Source: CBDVBL01 sp965555375 (GTDB lineage: Bacteria; Zixibacteria; MSB-5A5; UBA10806). From it: a stretch of DNA of 20,038 bases. Shown here in pieces: positions 8,364 through 15,109 of this stretch. The notes below the pieces were generated by a model. The model did not search any database. It saw nothing but the letters and a program-made list of their open reading frames with translations, and was not told the DNA's origin. The translations under genes were made by a program, and so were the position numbers. The first letter of the stretch is position 1, and each line of letters starts with the position of its first letter. The stretch covers positions 1 to 20,038 of the forward strand of contig CBEWDL010000043.1 of assembly GCA_965555375.1 (NCBI GenBank), in the 5' to 3' direction.

Positions 8364-8990
8364 CTAATCGAACTGCAGATGATCATAGATTTCTTCTACG
8401 AACGTTTTCTCAAAATCATCCAGCGCTGAAAGGCCGGCCCGGTCGCCGACGCCGATAATGCGGATAAAGGCTATATCATTGGGCTTGAACGTCAGCGAGC
8501 TTATCATTGCGTAGATTTTAAACATGTAATCGTTGGCGGTTTCACCATACCGGGTGATATACCAGAAATCCATAATCTTTTTCGATTCTCCCATTCTCAA
8601 ATCGAATCTGCCAATGGTGATAGGTCGCCCCCTCAATAGGATCACCCTCTTTTCTGTTCCCCGTATTGTCCATCCTGATCCCGGGAGACAATTTCTCGGT
8701 GAGTGCGGCCCGCCGCGGACGTTCTGCTGTGCGAAATAGTCGAAAAATAGATGCACCTTGTTTCCAACTTGATCGGTGTAGGTTGCCGAGAAGATCTTCG
8801 TGGGATTAAGCATATCAACTATAGCTGGTATGAGATTATCTTTTTGCCCTATCCATCCGTCCTTCTGAAGGGGGAAATCCTCGATGCCTGCATCGGTCGA
8901 GGTCTCAGGCCTATAGTGTTTTATTGCGAAACCGAATATAAATGTAAAAAGCACAAGGGATAAGAAAACTATGAACGTTTTTCCGGCCAT
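8364..8990 (-). CDS. epsI: EpsI family exosortase-associated protein
   Basis: 208 residues starting ATG at 8990. An N-terminal membrane anchor (FIVFLSLVLFTFIFGFAI) is followed by a periplasmic domain with the EpsI hallmark GPHSPRNCLPGSGW, then a region ending near a conserved WYIT/RYG stretch. EpsI proteins occur next to, or fused to, exosortases in EPS/PEP-CTERM loci (established knowledge); their biochemical role is unsettled. The start was chosen because it begins the hydrophobic anchor, has AGGAG at minus-strand 9005-9001 with a 10-nt spacer, and overlaps the exosortase end by 22 bp; the same frame stays open upstream inside the exosortase but codes for an unnatural sequence. This is a standalone EpsI rather than the fused form. 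Translational coupling to the exosortase is likely. Confidence 0.92.
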   Translation of the reverse strand: MAGKTFIVFLSLVLFTFIFGFAIKHYRPETSTDAGIEDFPLQKDGWIGQKDNLIPAIVDMLNPTKIFSATYTDQVGNKVHLFFDYFAQQNVRGGPHSPRNCLPGSGWTIRGTEKRVILLRGRPITIGRFDLRMGESKKIMDFWYITRYGETANDYMFKIYAMISSLTFKPNDIAFIRIIGVGDRAGLSALDDFEKTFVEEIYDHLQFD

Positions 8991-9820
8991 TTCAGAAGCG
9001 CTCCTGTAATTATCACCAGGATTATGGCAAATACAAACACCAGAAGCCCGGATATTTCGTGAAGAAGACTCTCCGCCAGATTCGCGCTTACCGCATAAGC
9101 TCCAACAGCGGTGAAGGCTAACCTGATGATATTGGCTATGATGGCAATAGGTACTGCGGCGAGGAACAGGATAACCGGGCGGATCTTTCCCGGAAGGGTC
9201 AGATATCCATATAGCGAGCTTAATGCCAGCAGTGTCACCAGGCTCCGGAGGCCGCTGCAAGCCTCGACCACCTCCAGAGTATATTGGGGAAGGTATATAA
9301 TGTTGCCCTGCCTGACAAAAGGCACCCCCATCACCTGAAGTATGAAGCCGGTGATCTTGGTAGAAAATAGCTGCATGGGAACGGTGGCGGAGAAGTAGAT
9401 GACGGCCGGGATCGGCACCATAAATATCAAGAAGAAAAAGGCAAACCAGACTTTCCTGAAATTCTCAAGACCCAGGTGGTAAAGGGAAATTCCGGAGATA
9501 ATTATTAAAAGAGACATCCTGGTGGTAAAAAATTCGCTGGCGGCGATGCCCAATATCAAGCCCAGACAGCCAAGTCCCAATATGAATATCCCCCAGCGGC
9601 TTGGCCTGGCGGGAAAGACCAGCTCTTTCCTTTTGCTCCAGAACAGAAAGATGGCAACTGGAATGACTAAGAATCCATGCGAATAATTCGCGTCATAATA
9701 CCAATCGGTAATCATTGCTCTGATTATCGCTATATTGATGAAGATCGTGACCGCAATCAATATATATGGATATTTATGTGATTTCAGATGAGCCGCTAAG
9801 GCGCTGGTATTAAAATTCAC
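8969..9820 (-). CDS. xrtA: Exosortase (XrtA/EpsH-like transpeptidase)
   Basis: 283 residues, almost entirely hydrophobic with about eight membrane spans. The catalytic triad of the exosortase/archaeosortase family is complete: Cys188 in EACSGLRSL, Arg233 in ANIIRL and His254 in LLHEISG. The early motif DANYSHGFLVIP is also typical. Exosortases act in the inner membrane, cleaving C-terminal PEP-CTERM-type sorting signals and probably linking the protein to a surface component. The start is GTG at 9820 with AAAGGGG and a 6-nt spacer (minus strand 9833-9827). EpsI follows with a 22-bp overlap. The neighbouring polysaccharide genes and the acyl-CoA ligase/amidotransferase pair point to the EPS-linked exosortase A type, although the exact subtype cannot be settled by eye. 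No gene in this window shows a clear PEP-CTERM tail. Confidence 0.94.
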   Translation of the reverse strand: MNFNTSALAAHLKSHKYPYILIAVTIFINIAIIRAMITDWYYDANYSHGFLVIPVAIFLFWSKRKELVFPARPSRWGIFILGLGCLGLILGIAASEFFTTRMSLLIIISGISLYHLGLENFRKVWFAFFFLIFMVPIPAVIYFSATVPMQLFSTKITGFILQVMGVPFVRQGNIIYLPQYTLEVVEACSGLRSLVTLLALSSLYGYLTLPGKIRPVILFLAAVPIAIIANIIRLAFTAVGAYAVSANLAESLLHEISGLLVFVFAIILVIITGALLKWPEKRS

Positions 9821-10112
9821 CCGATTCCCCTTTCTTAGTATTAATCGTAAGATACTTCGTGCAGTTTAGATTATCAATCGAACAATTGAGAATTCGGGGC
9901 ATTACGGCGTAGGTTTATTGAACGATCAATACTTACGACAAGAACAAAGCCCAACCATCCAGTGTATTTGATTGTCAGGCAATAGGTTGTGATCGAAAGC
10001 GATGCCCAAAAATGGGATGATCTGCAGCCGTAGCGGGGATTTTTACGGGTTAATGTCGATCTGCTATGATACTTTTAATCTTTTATGGAAGAATTCGTCA
10101 GTTTGTAATGAG

Positions 10113-10134
10113 GTCGATATATTGTCGATATATT
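10113..10134. repeat. Tandem direct repeat of an 11-bp unit (GTCGATATATT)
   Basis: Two perfect, immediately adjacent copies (10113-10123 and 10124-10134) end 14 bp upstream of the -35 element at 10149. An 11-bp period, about one helical turn, just upstream of a promoter is what a pair of same-face regulator sites would look like. This is a candidate activator site. Confidence 0.55.
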
Positions 10135-10148
10135 AACGAATGTTTGCC

Positions 10149-10176
10149 TTGACTTAGAACAATATAAATATATAAT
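10149..10176 (+). promoter_or_regulatory. Sigma70-like promoter for the acyltransferase-GT2 operon
   Basis: TTGACT at 10149-10154 and TATAAT at 10171-10176 are separated by 16 nt, the best -35/-10 pair noticed in the window. The transcript would start near 10183 and leave a leader of about 190 nt before the ATG at 10374. Confidence 0.6.
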
Positions 10177-10348
10177 GAAAGTGGAAGCTATCGGGTTCTC
10201 CGGGGCAGTGATACTTCCTGCCTTCAAGAAATTAGGTGAATTGGCCAGGGATATCGGCAAATTCTTTCATCAGGCTGATAAATTGTTGGAGACATTATCC
10301 CGATTATTAGAATTGAAATTGTGCTGTAATGCTCCGATGATTGGGTAG
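10175..10348 (+). CDS. Possible 57-residue small protein
   Basis: An ATG frame of 57 codons ending TAG 25 bp before the acyltransferase gene. The middle (LGELARDIGKFFHQADKLLETLSRLLE) would form a long amphipathic helix, and the tail has a Cys-Cys pair. Against it: its ATG overlaps the -10 element of the promoter at 10149-10176, there is no Shine-Dalgarno, and no family is recognised. A downstream GTG at 10181 would also lie at or before the expected transcription start. Either a second upstream promoter serves it, or this is simply leader sequence. Confidence 0.25.
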   Translation: MKVEAIGFSGAVILPAFKKLGELARDIGKFFHQADKLLETLSRLLELKLCCNAPMIG

Positions 10349-10373
10349 CAGAAGAAGGAAGATTAGTTTATAG

Positions 10374-11561
10374 ATGAGAGATCATACCGCGATATCAGAT
10401 GTATCCGGAGAGCAAAATCGGGTCCGGTTGGAATTGGTTCAATCCCTTGAGGGGCTCGCTGTTCACATGGATGCCTGGGATCGATTGGCTCTGGAGGCGC
10501 CTCAAAATCTGCCGGCGATCTCATCCGCATGGGCCACGGCCTTTTTTGAGCATCAACTTCAAGCCTCGGAAACCTGGCGTTGCTTTTTTGCCTACGATGG
10601 GGATGATCTGGTCGGTATCCTCCCGGTAGTGATAACGCCGAATCGTCTGCTGGGATTGAAACGTCCGCGCCTGCAAACTCCCCATAATAGTCATGCTTAT
10701 TCAGTCGATTTCGTCCTCGCCAGGGGGAGAGAAAGCGAAATCATCCCCCGTCTGTTATCCGCACTTGACCGGGTTGAACCCTTGAGATATTGCCTGGGCT
10801 TGATCCGTTTGCCGGATACCTCGCCCACGCTGTCGGTTCTTGAAAATGGCGTTGCGGGGACTTCTGTTGTAAAAGAATATGACGGGATGGGTTCATATAT
10901 CAGGGTGGAGGGAAGCTTTGACGAGTATCGTTCGGCGCTCAGCTCCAATTTCAAAAATAATTTGCGGAAGGCTAAGAACAAAATATCGCGTCTTCCTGAT
11001 GTAAAGACGGTCTTTCTTTCAGGGGCCGAGGCCACGGCGAAAGGCCTCCAGCTGTTCCTGGAGGTCGAGGCATCCGGCTGGAAGGGGCAAGGCGGATCGG
11101 CGATATTGATGTCGTCCTCGTTGAGCGCATTCTACGGCAAGATAGTCGAGCGGCTGGCAGAGCTTGGCTGGCTCGAATGGCATTTTCTTCAGACCCAGGG
11201 GAAGGTTATCGCCGGACAGTTCGCGGCGAAAATGGGCAGCACTCTGATAGTGATGAAAATCGGATATGATGAAAGCTATGGCTGGTGTTCTCCTGGAAAT
11301 TATCTTTTTGAACACACTGTAGAACGCGCCTTCGCCTCCGGCGATACCGATGAGATCGACTGCCTTACCGATATGCCGTGGCATAGAAATTGGAAAATGA
11401 AACAAAGAGATTACCACAACCTCTGGATCTATCCTCGTCGGCCGATTCCCCTGATATTTGGCGCTTTTGGCAGGAGGATTAAGAATGCCCTGCGCAAGAC
11501 CCCGGGATTGCGTCCGCTTTATCATGGCCTGCGGGGATCAGCCAAAGGAGAACGGTCATAA
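10374..11561 (+). CDS. GNAT-fold acyltransferase, CelD/BcsL-like (Acetyltransf_6)
   Basis: 395 residues. The central and C-terminal part carries the pattern of the CelD/BcsL-FemAB-like acetyltransferase group: FDEYRSALSSNFKNNLRKAKNKI around 172-194, EASGWKG at 222-228, and KIGYDESYGWCSPGNYLF at about 285-302. These cytoplasmic enzymes have a duplicated GNAT fold and are common in polysaccharide and cellulose clusters, where they are thought to N- or O-acylate sugars or transfer aminoacyl groups. Substrates are mostly unproven. The gene follows a long leader; an AAGGAAG lies about 15 nt upstream of the ATG, farther than ideal. Its stop codon TAA overlaps the proposed ATA start of the next gene, so the two are co-transcribed and probably translationally coupled. 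Confidence 0.85.
   Translation: MRDHTAISDVSGEQNRVRLELVQSLEGLAVHMDAWDRLALEAPQNLPAISSAWATAFFEHQLQASETWRCFFAYDGDDLVGILPVVITPNRLLGLKRPRLQTPHNSHAYSVDFVLARGRESEIIPRLLSALDRVEPLRYCLGLIRLPDTSPTLSVLENGVAGTSVVKEYDGMGSYIRVEGSFDEYRSALSSNFKNNLRKAKNKISRLPDVKTVFLSGAEATAKGLQLFLEVEASGWKGQGGSAILMSSSLSAFYGKIVERLAELGWLEWHFLQTQGKVIAGQFAAKMGSTLIVMKIGYDESYGWCSPGNYLFEHTVERAFASGDTDEIDCLTDMPWHRNWKMKQRDYHNLWIYPRRPIPLIFGAFGRRIKNALRKTPGLRPLYHGLRGSAKGERS
11544..11550 (+). promoter_or_regulatory. Shine-Dalgarno AAAGGAG before an ATA start
   Basis: AAAGGAG is followed by a 7-nt spacer and ATA at 11558, in frame with the conserved N-terminus of the GT2 protein. No ATG, GTG or TTG occurs in that frame until GTG at 11624. Confidence 0.65.
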
Positions 11562-12571
11562 ACAAGCTTTCTGTCTCGACCATCATACCGACTTACAACC
11601 GTGCACAGCTTATTGAAACAGCGGTGTCATCGGCCCTGGCGCAGAGTATCATTGGAGATGAAATTATTGTAGTCGATGATGGTTCAACTGACAATACCGA
11701 GGAGATTCTCACTCCCTACCGGGATCGTCTGCGCCACGTAAAAATTCCGAATTCCGGCGCTGGCGTCGCCCGGAACCGAGGGGTTAAAGAGGCAAAGAAC
11801 GATCTTGTAGCCTTTCTCGATTCGGACGACGAATGGATGCCCGGTAAGCTTGAGCTTCAGCGCAACCTGATGCAGGCGCGACCGGATATCCTGTTTTGTT
11901 TCAGCGACTTTGCCGTGCGCTCCGGAGATGGCCGGGAACACCATCATTACCTGGCCAGATGGCATAACGATTCACGCAGCTGGGATGAGATTCTCGGCCC
12001 CGGCGTTCTCTATTCATCCATCTCTCCCTTGCCTTCAGGTATTGATGATTTCAAGTTTCATGTGGGCGATCTTTATTTGTTGGAATTGAAGGCCAACTAT
12101 ATATTTACCGGCACATTGCTTGTCCGTCGCCGGGAAGCCCGGGGGACTATGCATTTCGGAGAAGGGCTTCCGACGTATGAGGATTGGGAATGTTTCGGAC
12201 GGCTGGCGCGGAAAGGCCCGGCCGCATACCTTGATTGCGAAACCGCCTGGCAGGTTTCCCACGGCGGCTACAGACTTACAGATGCCGATGTCGCAACCAG
12301 TGCAGCCACTCGCATAACTCTCATGGAGCGCGTCTGGGGTGCAGATCCCGAATTCTTAAACAAGCACGGCGATGTCTACCGGCAGACAATGGCCGAACAG
12401 CGATTGCTCAAGATCAGAGGCCTGATCTCCCAGGGGCGGACAAAAGAAGCCCGGTCTGAACTGCGATTGGCCGATTCTGCACCTTTTTCATATAGATCGC
12501 TTTCAGTTCTGCCCGGCCGGTTCATCCGCAGCCTGATTTTTTTGCGTCGTAAAATGCAAGGCAACTCATGA
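11558..12571 (+). CDS. Glycosyltransferase family 2 (apparent AUA start)
   Basis: 337 residues if started at ATA 11558, 315 if at GTG 11624. The longer form is preferred because residues 4-15 (LSVSTIIPTYNR) are the invariant first strand and nucleotide-binding loop of GT2 enzymes, and because an AAAGGAG with a 7-nt spacer precedes the ATA. VVDDGSTDNT lies at 38-47 and the metal-binding LDSDDEW at 87-93; a later segment YEDWECFGRLA fits the acceptor-site ED region. No membrane span is visible, so it is a cytoplasmic or peripheral enzyme adding one sugar to a lipid-linked intermediate. The ATA overlaps the upstream TAA in an ATAA arrangement analogous to the common ATGA overlap, suggesting an ATG-to-ATA change in a coupled pair, or a sequencing error. 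Donor sugar unknown. Confidence 0.85.
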   Translation: MNKLSVSTIIPTYNRAQLIETAVSSALAQSIIGDEIIVVDDGSTDNTEEILTPYRDRLRHVKIPNSGAGVARNRGVKEAKNDLVAFLDSDDEWMPGKLELQRNLMQARPDILFCFSDFAVRSGDGREHHHYLARWHNDSRSWDEILGPGVLYSSISPLPSGIDDFKFHVGDLYLLELKANYIFTGTLLVRRREARGTMHFGEGLPTYEDWECFGRLARKGPAAYLDCETAWQVSHGGYRLTDADVATSAATRITLMERVWGADPEFLNKHGDVYRQTMAEQRLLKIRGLISQGRTKEARSELRLADSAPFSYRSLSVLPGRFIRSLIFLRRKMQGNS

Positions 12572-12610
12572 AATGTTCCATTTAACCCCTGGTTGCTATT
12601 CAGAGTATGC

Positions 12611-12626
12611 TTATGCGGACGCATAA
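12611..12626. repeat. Short perfect inverted repeat
   Basis: TTATGCG (12611-12617) and CGCATAA (12620-12626) flank GA. It lies 40 bp after the GT2 stop. Without a T-run it is a poor intrinsic terminator and might be an operator for the downstream secreted-protein genes. A run of nine G follows at 12776-12784. Confidence 0.4.
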
Positions 12627-12830
12627 AATACTATATGCGGCCGATAGAACCAGCTTCAGGGTCGGGAGTAACTTGTTGGTAGATGAAGGAATAAATAAGA
12701 CAACAGGAAATTCACTAAATAACCTTTTCGTAGATGCCGATTATAATTTAATGGTAATGCAATCTATTTAATTGAGGGGGGGGGAATTGAGTACAGTGAC
12801 CAGCCGCACCTGTCATGGCCGGGGTAAAAG

Positions 12831-13667
12831 ATGAGAATTATGGCAAAAACGTTGATCTCGTCGGTATTTTTCTTCTGTATTTTTGGGCATTCCGCAGCCC
12901 AGGAAATCATCTATCCTGAAGGGCACAATATAGTTATCACTTATGATCTGTCATCTTTTGACCTGGAAATCGGGGATACTCTACTGGCCACCAGGACCGT
13001 CACGAATAACGAGAGCTTTGGGCTGGTCAACCTGTACCTGGCTGAAAATCTACCCTTCGAATTCAACATCCTATCGTACTCATTGGAGATCGACGGGACT
13101 CCGATCCCCCATGCTTATTTGGGGCCTTTTTATGGCGAGATTTTCCCGTCGTGTAATTCGTTCAGGTGGGTTATAGATGATCCTGCGCCGAGCGATCCAG
13201 CGAATCGGGTTTTGATGCCGGGAGAGTTGCTTGAGCTGGAATATGCCATCGTATGCACTACGGTTGGCAATTATGCGTTGCCATTCCATACCCTGTGTGC
13301 TTACGGTGATACGTCGGGTATCTTTACCATCGCAGATAGCCTGACGGTCACTTTTTCGCCCGGTTCGCGGACGAGCGAGGAGCCCTCTGTTTTTCCTGCA
13401 GGTTCATACATTGCCCCGGCCTATCCCAATCCCTTTAACAGAGAGGTAGTAATCGATTTCGGCAATCTTGAGCTCTCCGGTGACCCGGTGAGATTAACCG
13501 TCTACGATCTGATGGGCAATGAGGTTTTCGATGTTGAATACATTTTGACCGCTGACCGGGACCGAATCCATTGGCGCCCGGAAAAAAATATTGCCACCGG
13601 CGTTTATTTTTATAGATTAGAGACCGGCGCTGTAGTTTCGACCGGCAAGATGACATTTTTGAAATGA
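12831..13667 (+). CDS. Secreted protein with T9SS type A sorting domain
   Basis: 278 residues. A signal peptide occupies about 1-23 (hydrophobic core ISSVFFFCIFG, cleavage after SAA or SAAQ). Residues 25-175 form an all-beta region whose wording (TRTVTNNESFGLVNLYLAENLP) resembles CARDB/DUF11-type adhesive or structural beta-sandwich domains. After a linker, about 193-278 match a type IX secretion C-terminal sorting domain: AYPNPFN at 197-203, VRLTVYDLMGNEV, then GVYFYRLETG and a terminal lysine. In organisms with T9SS this tail directs export across the outer membrane, after which it is cleaved and the protein attached to a surface lipid or glycan; in some candidate phyla the same tail exists without a proven T9SS. 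The ATG at 12831 follows GGGG at suitable distance; ATG 12840 is an alternative. The next gene is 34 bp downstream. Confidence 0.85.
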   Translation: MRIMAKTLISSVFFFCIFGHSAAQEIIYPEGHNIVITYDLSSFDLEIGDTLLATRTVTNNESFGLVNLYLAENLPFEFNILSYSLEIDGTPIPHAYLGPFYGEIFPSCNSFRWVIDDPAPSDPANRVLMPGELLELEYAIVCTTVGNYALPFHTLCAYGDTSGIFTIADSLTVTFSPGSRTSEEPSVFPAGSYIAPAYPNPFNREVVIDFGNLELSGDPVRLTVYDLMGNEVFDVEYILTADRDRIHWRPEKNIATGVYFYRLETGAVVSTGKMTFLK

Positions 13668-13701
13668 AGGCGGATTTCGGATTTTGGCGAGGATACAGAT
13701 T

Positions 13702-14751
13702 ATGAAAAGAGTGATATTGACGATATCGGCGTTATTGCTGGGCGGCCTTTCCACCCGGGCCGAAGAGGTTCGGGTTTCGGTTGTATTTGTGCACTATTCG
13801 GTCGGAACTTCTATAGTCTCTCAATCTTTGAATCCGGGCAGCCAGCATATCCGGGATACGCTTAATGTCCCGCCGGTTTTTGTGGATAGCGATACGGCCA
13901 GAATAGTTTTCCGAAGCTATCGGATGAATAACGACTGGGGAGGATCTCCTCTGAGCGATACGGTTTCGAATGAATACGGCTGGGATTACAGATTCTCGAA
14001 TTACCGGTACGAGTATGTCGACCCCTGGCGCAATCGGATGAGAATATGGAATAACGACTGTGGTTTTGGCGGGAATGACTATGCGGGATTGTTGCATGAT
14101 TTATTCGACATACCGAACAAGGAGGATTCTGCTTTCTGGCGGGCCTTTGAAACGCATAATGTCCCTGGTTCCAGCGGAGATTCTGTGGCGGAGAATTATA
14201 GTCTATTTATGGTTAAGAATCCCTATGCCTGCTGGGGATGTATGACGCAGGCCTTGGCCGACACCGAAAGAGTCTTATTTGAGATCGTTGCGGATTCAAT
14301 GGGGAATCATCCGGAGCAGAACTTTGTCTTGATTTTCGGGACTCCTCTACGATTGAATGCCGGGTTTGATGATTCCACCCAGGCGAAAATCGCTTACGAG
14401 CTGGCCGGTTGGTTCGCCGATACTTTTGATGTAAGCGGATATGACAATGTCTGGAAATATGAATTTTATCGAATCCTGTGCGAAACGAGTCCGGGGAGCA
14501 TTAATAGATATTGTCTGAAGAATGATTATTGGAATGGCGAGGGGGGCGCCCACCTGAACCATGACGGTTCGGATCTGGCTCAGGATAGCCTGGCGGCTTT
14601 CATCCGCAGGGCGACCGAGGATATTCTGGCGATGCAATCCGGTCGCGTGATGAGGCGGGATATCGACCGGAAGATAAAAGATTTTAGAGAGGGTCAGGCA
14701 ACGGTTCAGGAGGTGCTTGATCTTATCGAACGGTACAATAGCGGGAACTAA
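13702..14751 (+). CDS. Secreted SGNH-hydrolase-like protein of unknown function
   Basis: 349 residues from ATG 13702, chosen over TTG 13684 because GAGG with a 9-nt spacer precedes it and the signal peptide (MKRVILTISALLLGGLSTRAEE) starts there. After cleavage the mature protein opens with VVFVHYSVGTS: Ser33 sits where SGNH/GDSL-like proteins carry the nucleophile, in the manner of HHS.G hypothetical proteins. Later VKNPYACWGC, FVLIFGTPL and AHLNHDGSDLAQ (His284, His287) could supply oxyanion and His elements. This assignment is by motif pattern and is uncertain. The C-terminus is a charged helical tail (IDRKIKDFREGQATVQEVLDLIERY). No T9SS tail is present. It lies 34 bp after the T9SS-tailed gene on the same strand, so the two probably form an operon of exported proteins. 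Confidence 0.65.
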   Translation: MKRVILTISALLLGGLSTRAEEVRVSVVFVHYSVGTSIVSQSLNPGSQHIRDTLNVPPVFVDSDTARIVFRSYRMNNDWGGSPLSDTVSNEYGWDYRFSNYRYEYVDPWRNRMRIWNNDCGFGGNDYAGLLHDLFDIPNKEDSAFWRAFETHNVPGSSGDSVAENYSLFMVKNPYACWGCMTQALADTERVLFEIVADSMGNHPEQNFVLIFGTPLRLNAGFDDSTQAKIAYELAGWFADTFDVSGYDNVWKYEFYRILCETSPGSINRYCLKNDYWNGEGGAHLNHDGSDLAQDSLAAFIRRATEDILAMQSGRVMRRDIDRKIKDFREGQATVQEVLDLIERYNSGN

Positions 14752-15109
14752 GTAATTTCTTATTTATAATAGCCAATTGGCGGGGGTTCCGCTATAATAA
14801 CCGGCGGCATATTCTTATTAAGTTCTTGCCATCGACGGCAAAATGTTGGCATCTTTGGATTTAACGGCGACCTGTGGCCGGGTATGCGATGCCGGTTTCG
14901 ATTTGAAAATGTGCTGGCATTGAGCGCATTTTCTTTATTATTATGTTTAGGTTGAAGCGTTTTTTGGAGAATAGGTTAGATTGGAGCGGCAGGATCTTTC
15001 GGATGGATGTGTAAGGTCTCCGTGGCTGACTTGACCGTCTGAAATAACCAGATCACGAAATGTTTGTTAAGGCCTTGCCCGAAATAAAAGATTTGAGAAC
15101 GGTGGCATA
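14752..15109. other. Intergenic region with successive hairpins
   Basis: No gene seen. Three potential RNA hairpins lie in series: TTGCC/GGCAA (14826-14841), GGCATC/GATGCC (14848-14893) enclosing CGGC/GCCG (14865-14880), and a terminator-like stem at 14906-14932. A GGTGG element precedes the next gene's ATG at 15110. No known riboswitch consensus was recognised. Confidence 0.5.
14906..14932 (+). terminator. Probable intrinsic terminator of the 12831-14751 operon
   Basis: AAAATGTGC (14906-14914) pairs with GCGCATTTT (14924-14932) with one G-U pair and a 9-nt loop. The stem runs into a T-rich tail (TTTTCTTTATTATTATG). It is 155 bp past the stop codon, which is long for a terminator, and its A-T-rich stem is weak. 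Confidence 0.45.

Larger units (their letters stand above)
9821..10373. other. Divergent regulatory region between exosortase and acyltransferase operons
   Basis: About 550 bp without a clear gene. It should hold the promoter of the leftward exosortase-epsI pair and of the rightward 10374 operon. Its right half contains an 11-bp tandem repeat (10113-10134), a sigma70-like promoter (10149-10176) and a possible small ORF (10175-10348). No sigma54-type element (TGGCAC/TTGC) was found. Confidence 0.6.

Noticed and set aside
8140..8367. 75-codon plus-strand frame ending at the epsI stop
   Set aside because: No ribosome site, atypical composition, and competing frames on both strands; not supportable as a gene.
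8991..9260. Open frame upstream of the epsI start (extending epsI to 298 residues)
   Set aside because: It lies wholly inside the exosortase gene in another frame and codes for Pro/Arg/Ser-rich, Cys-scattered sequence; the hydrophobic EpsI anchor and a ribosome site mark ATG 8990 as the start.
12607..12771. 54-codon ATG frame between the GT2 and the T9SS-tailed gene
   Set aside because: No ribosome site, no recognisable motif, and it spans the inverted repeat; more likely chance.
14826..14895. Cyclic-di-GMP or other known riboswitch
   Set aside because: Hairpins are present but the conserved core sequences of GEMM and other riboswitches I know are not seen.
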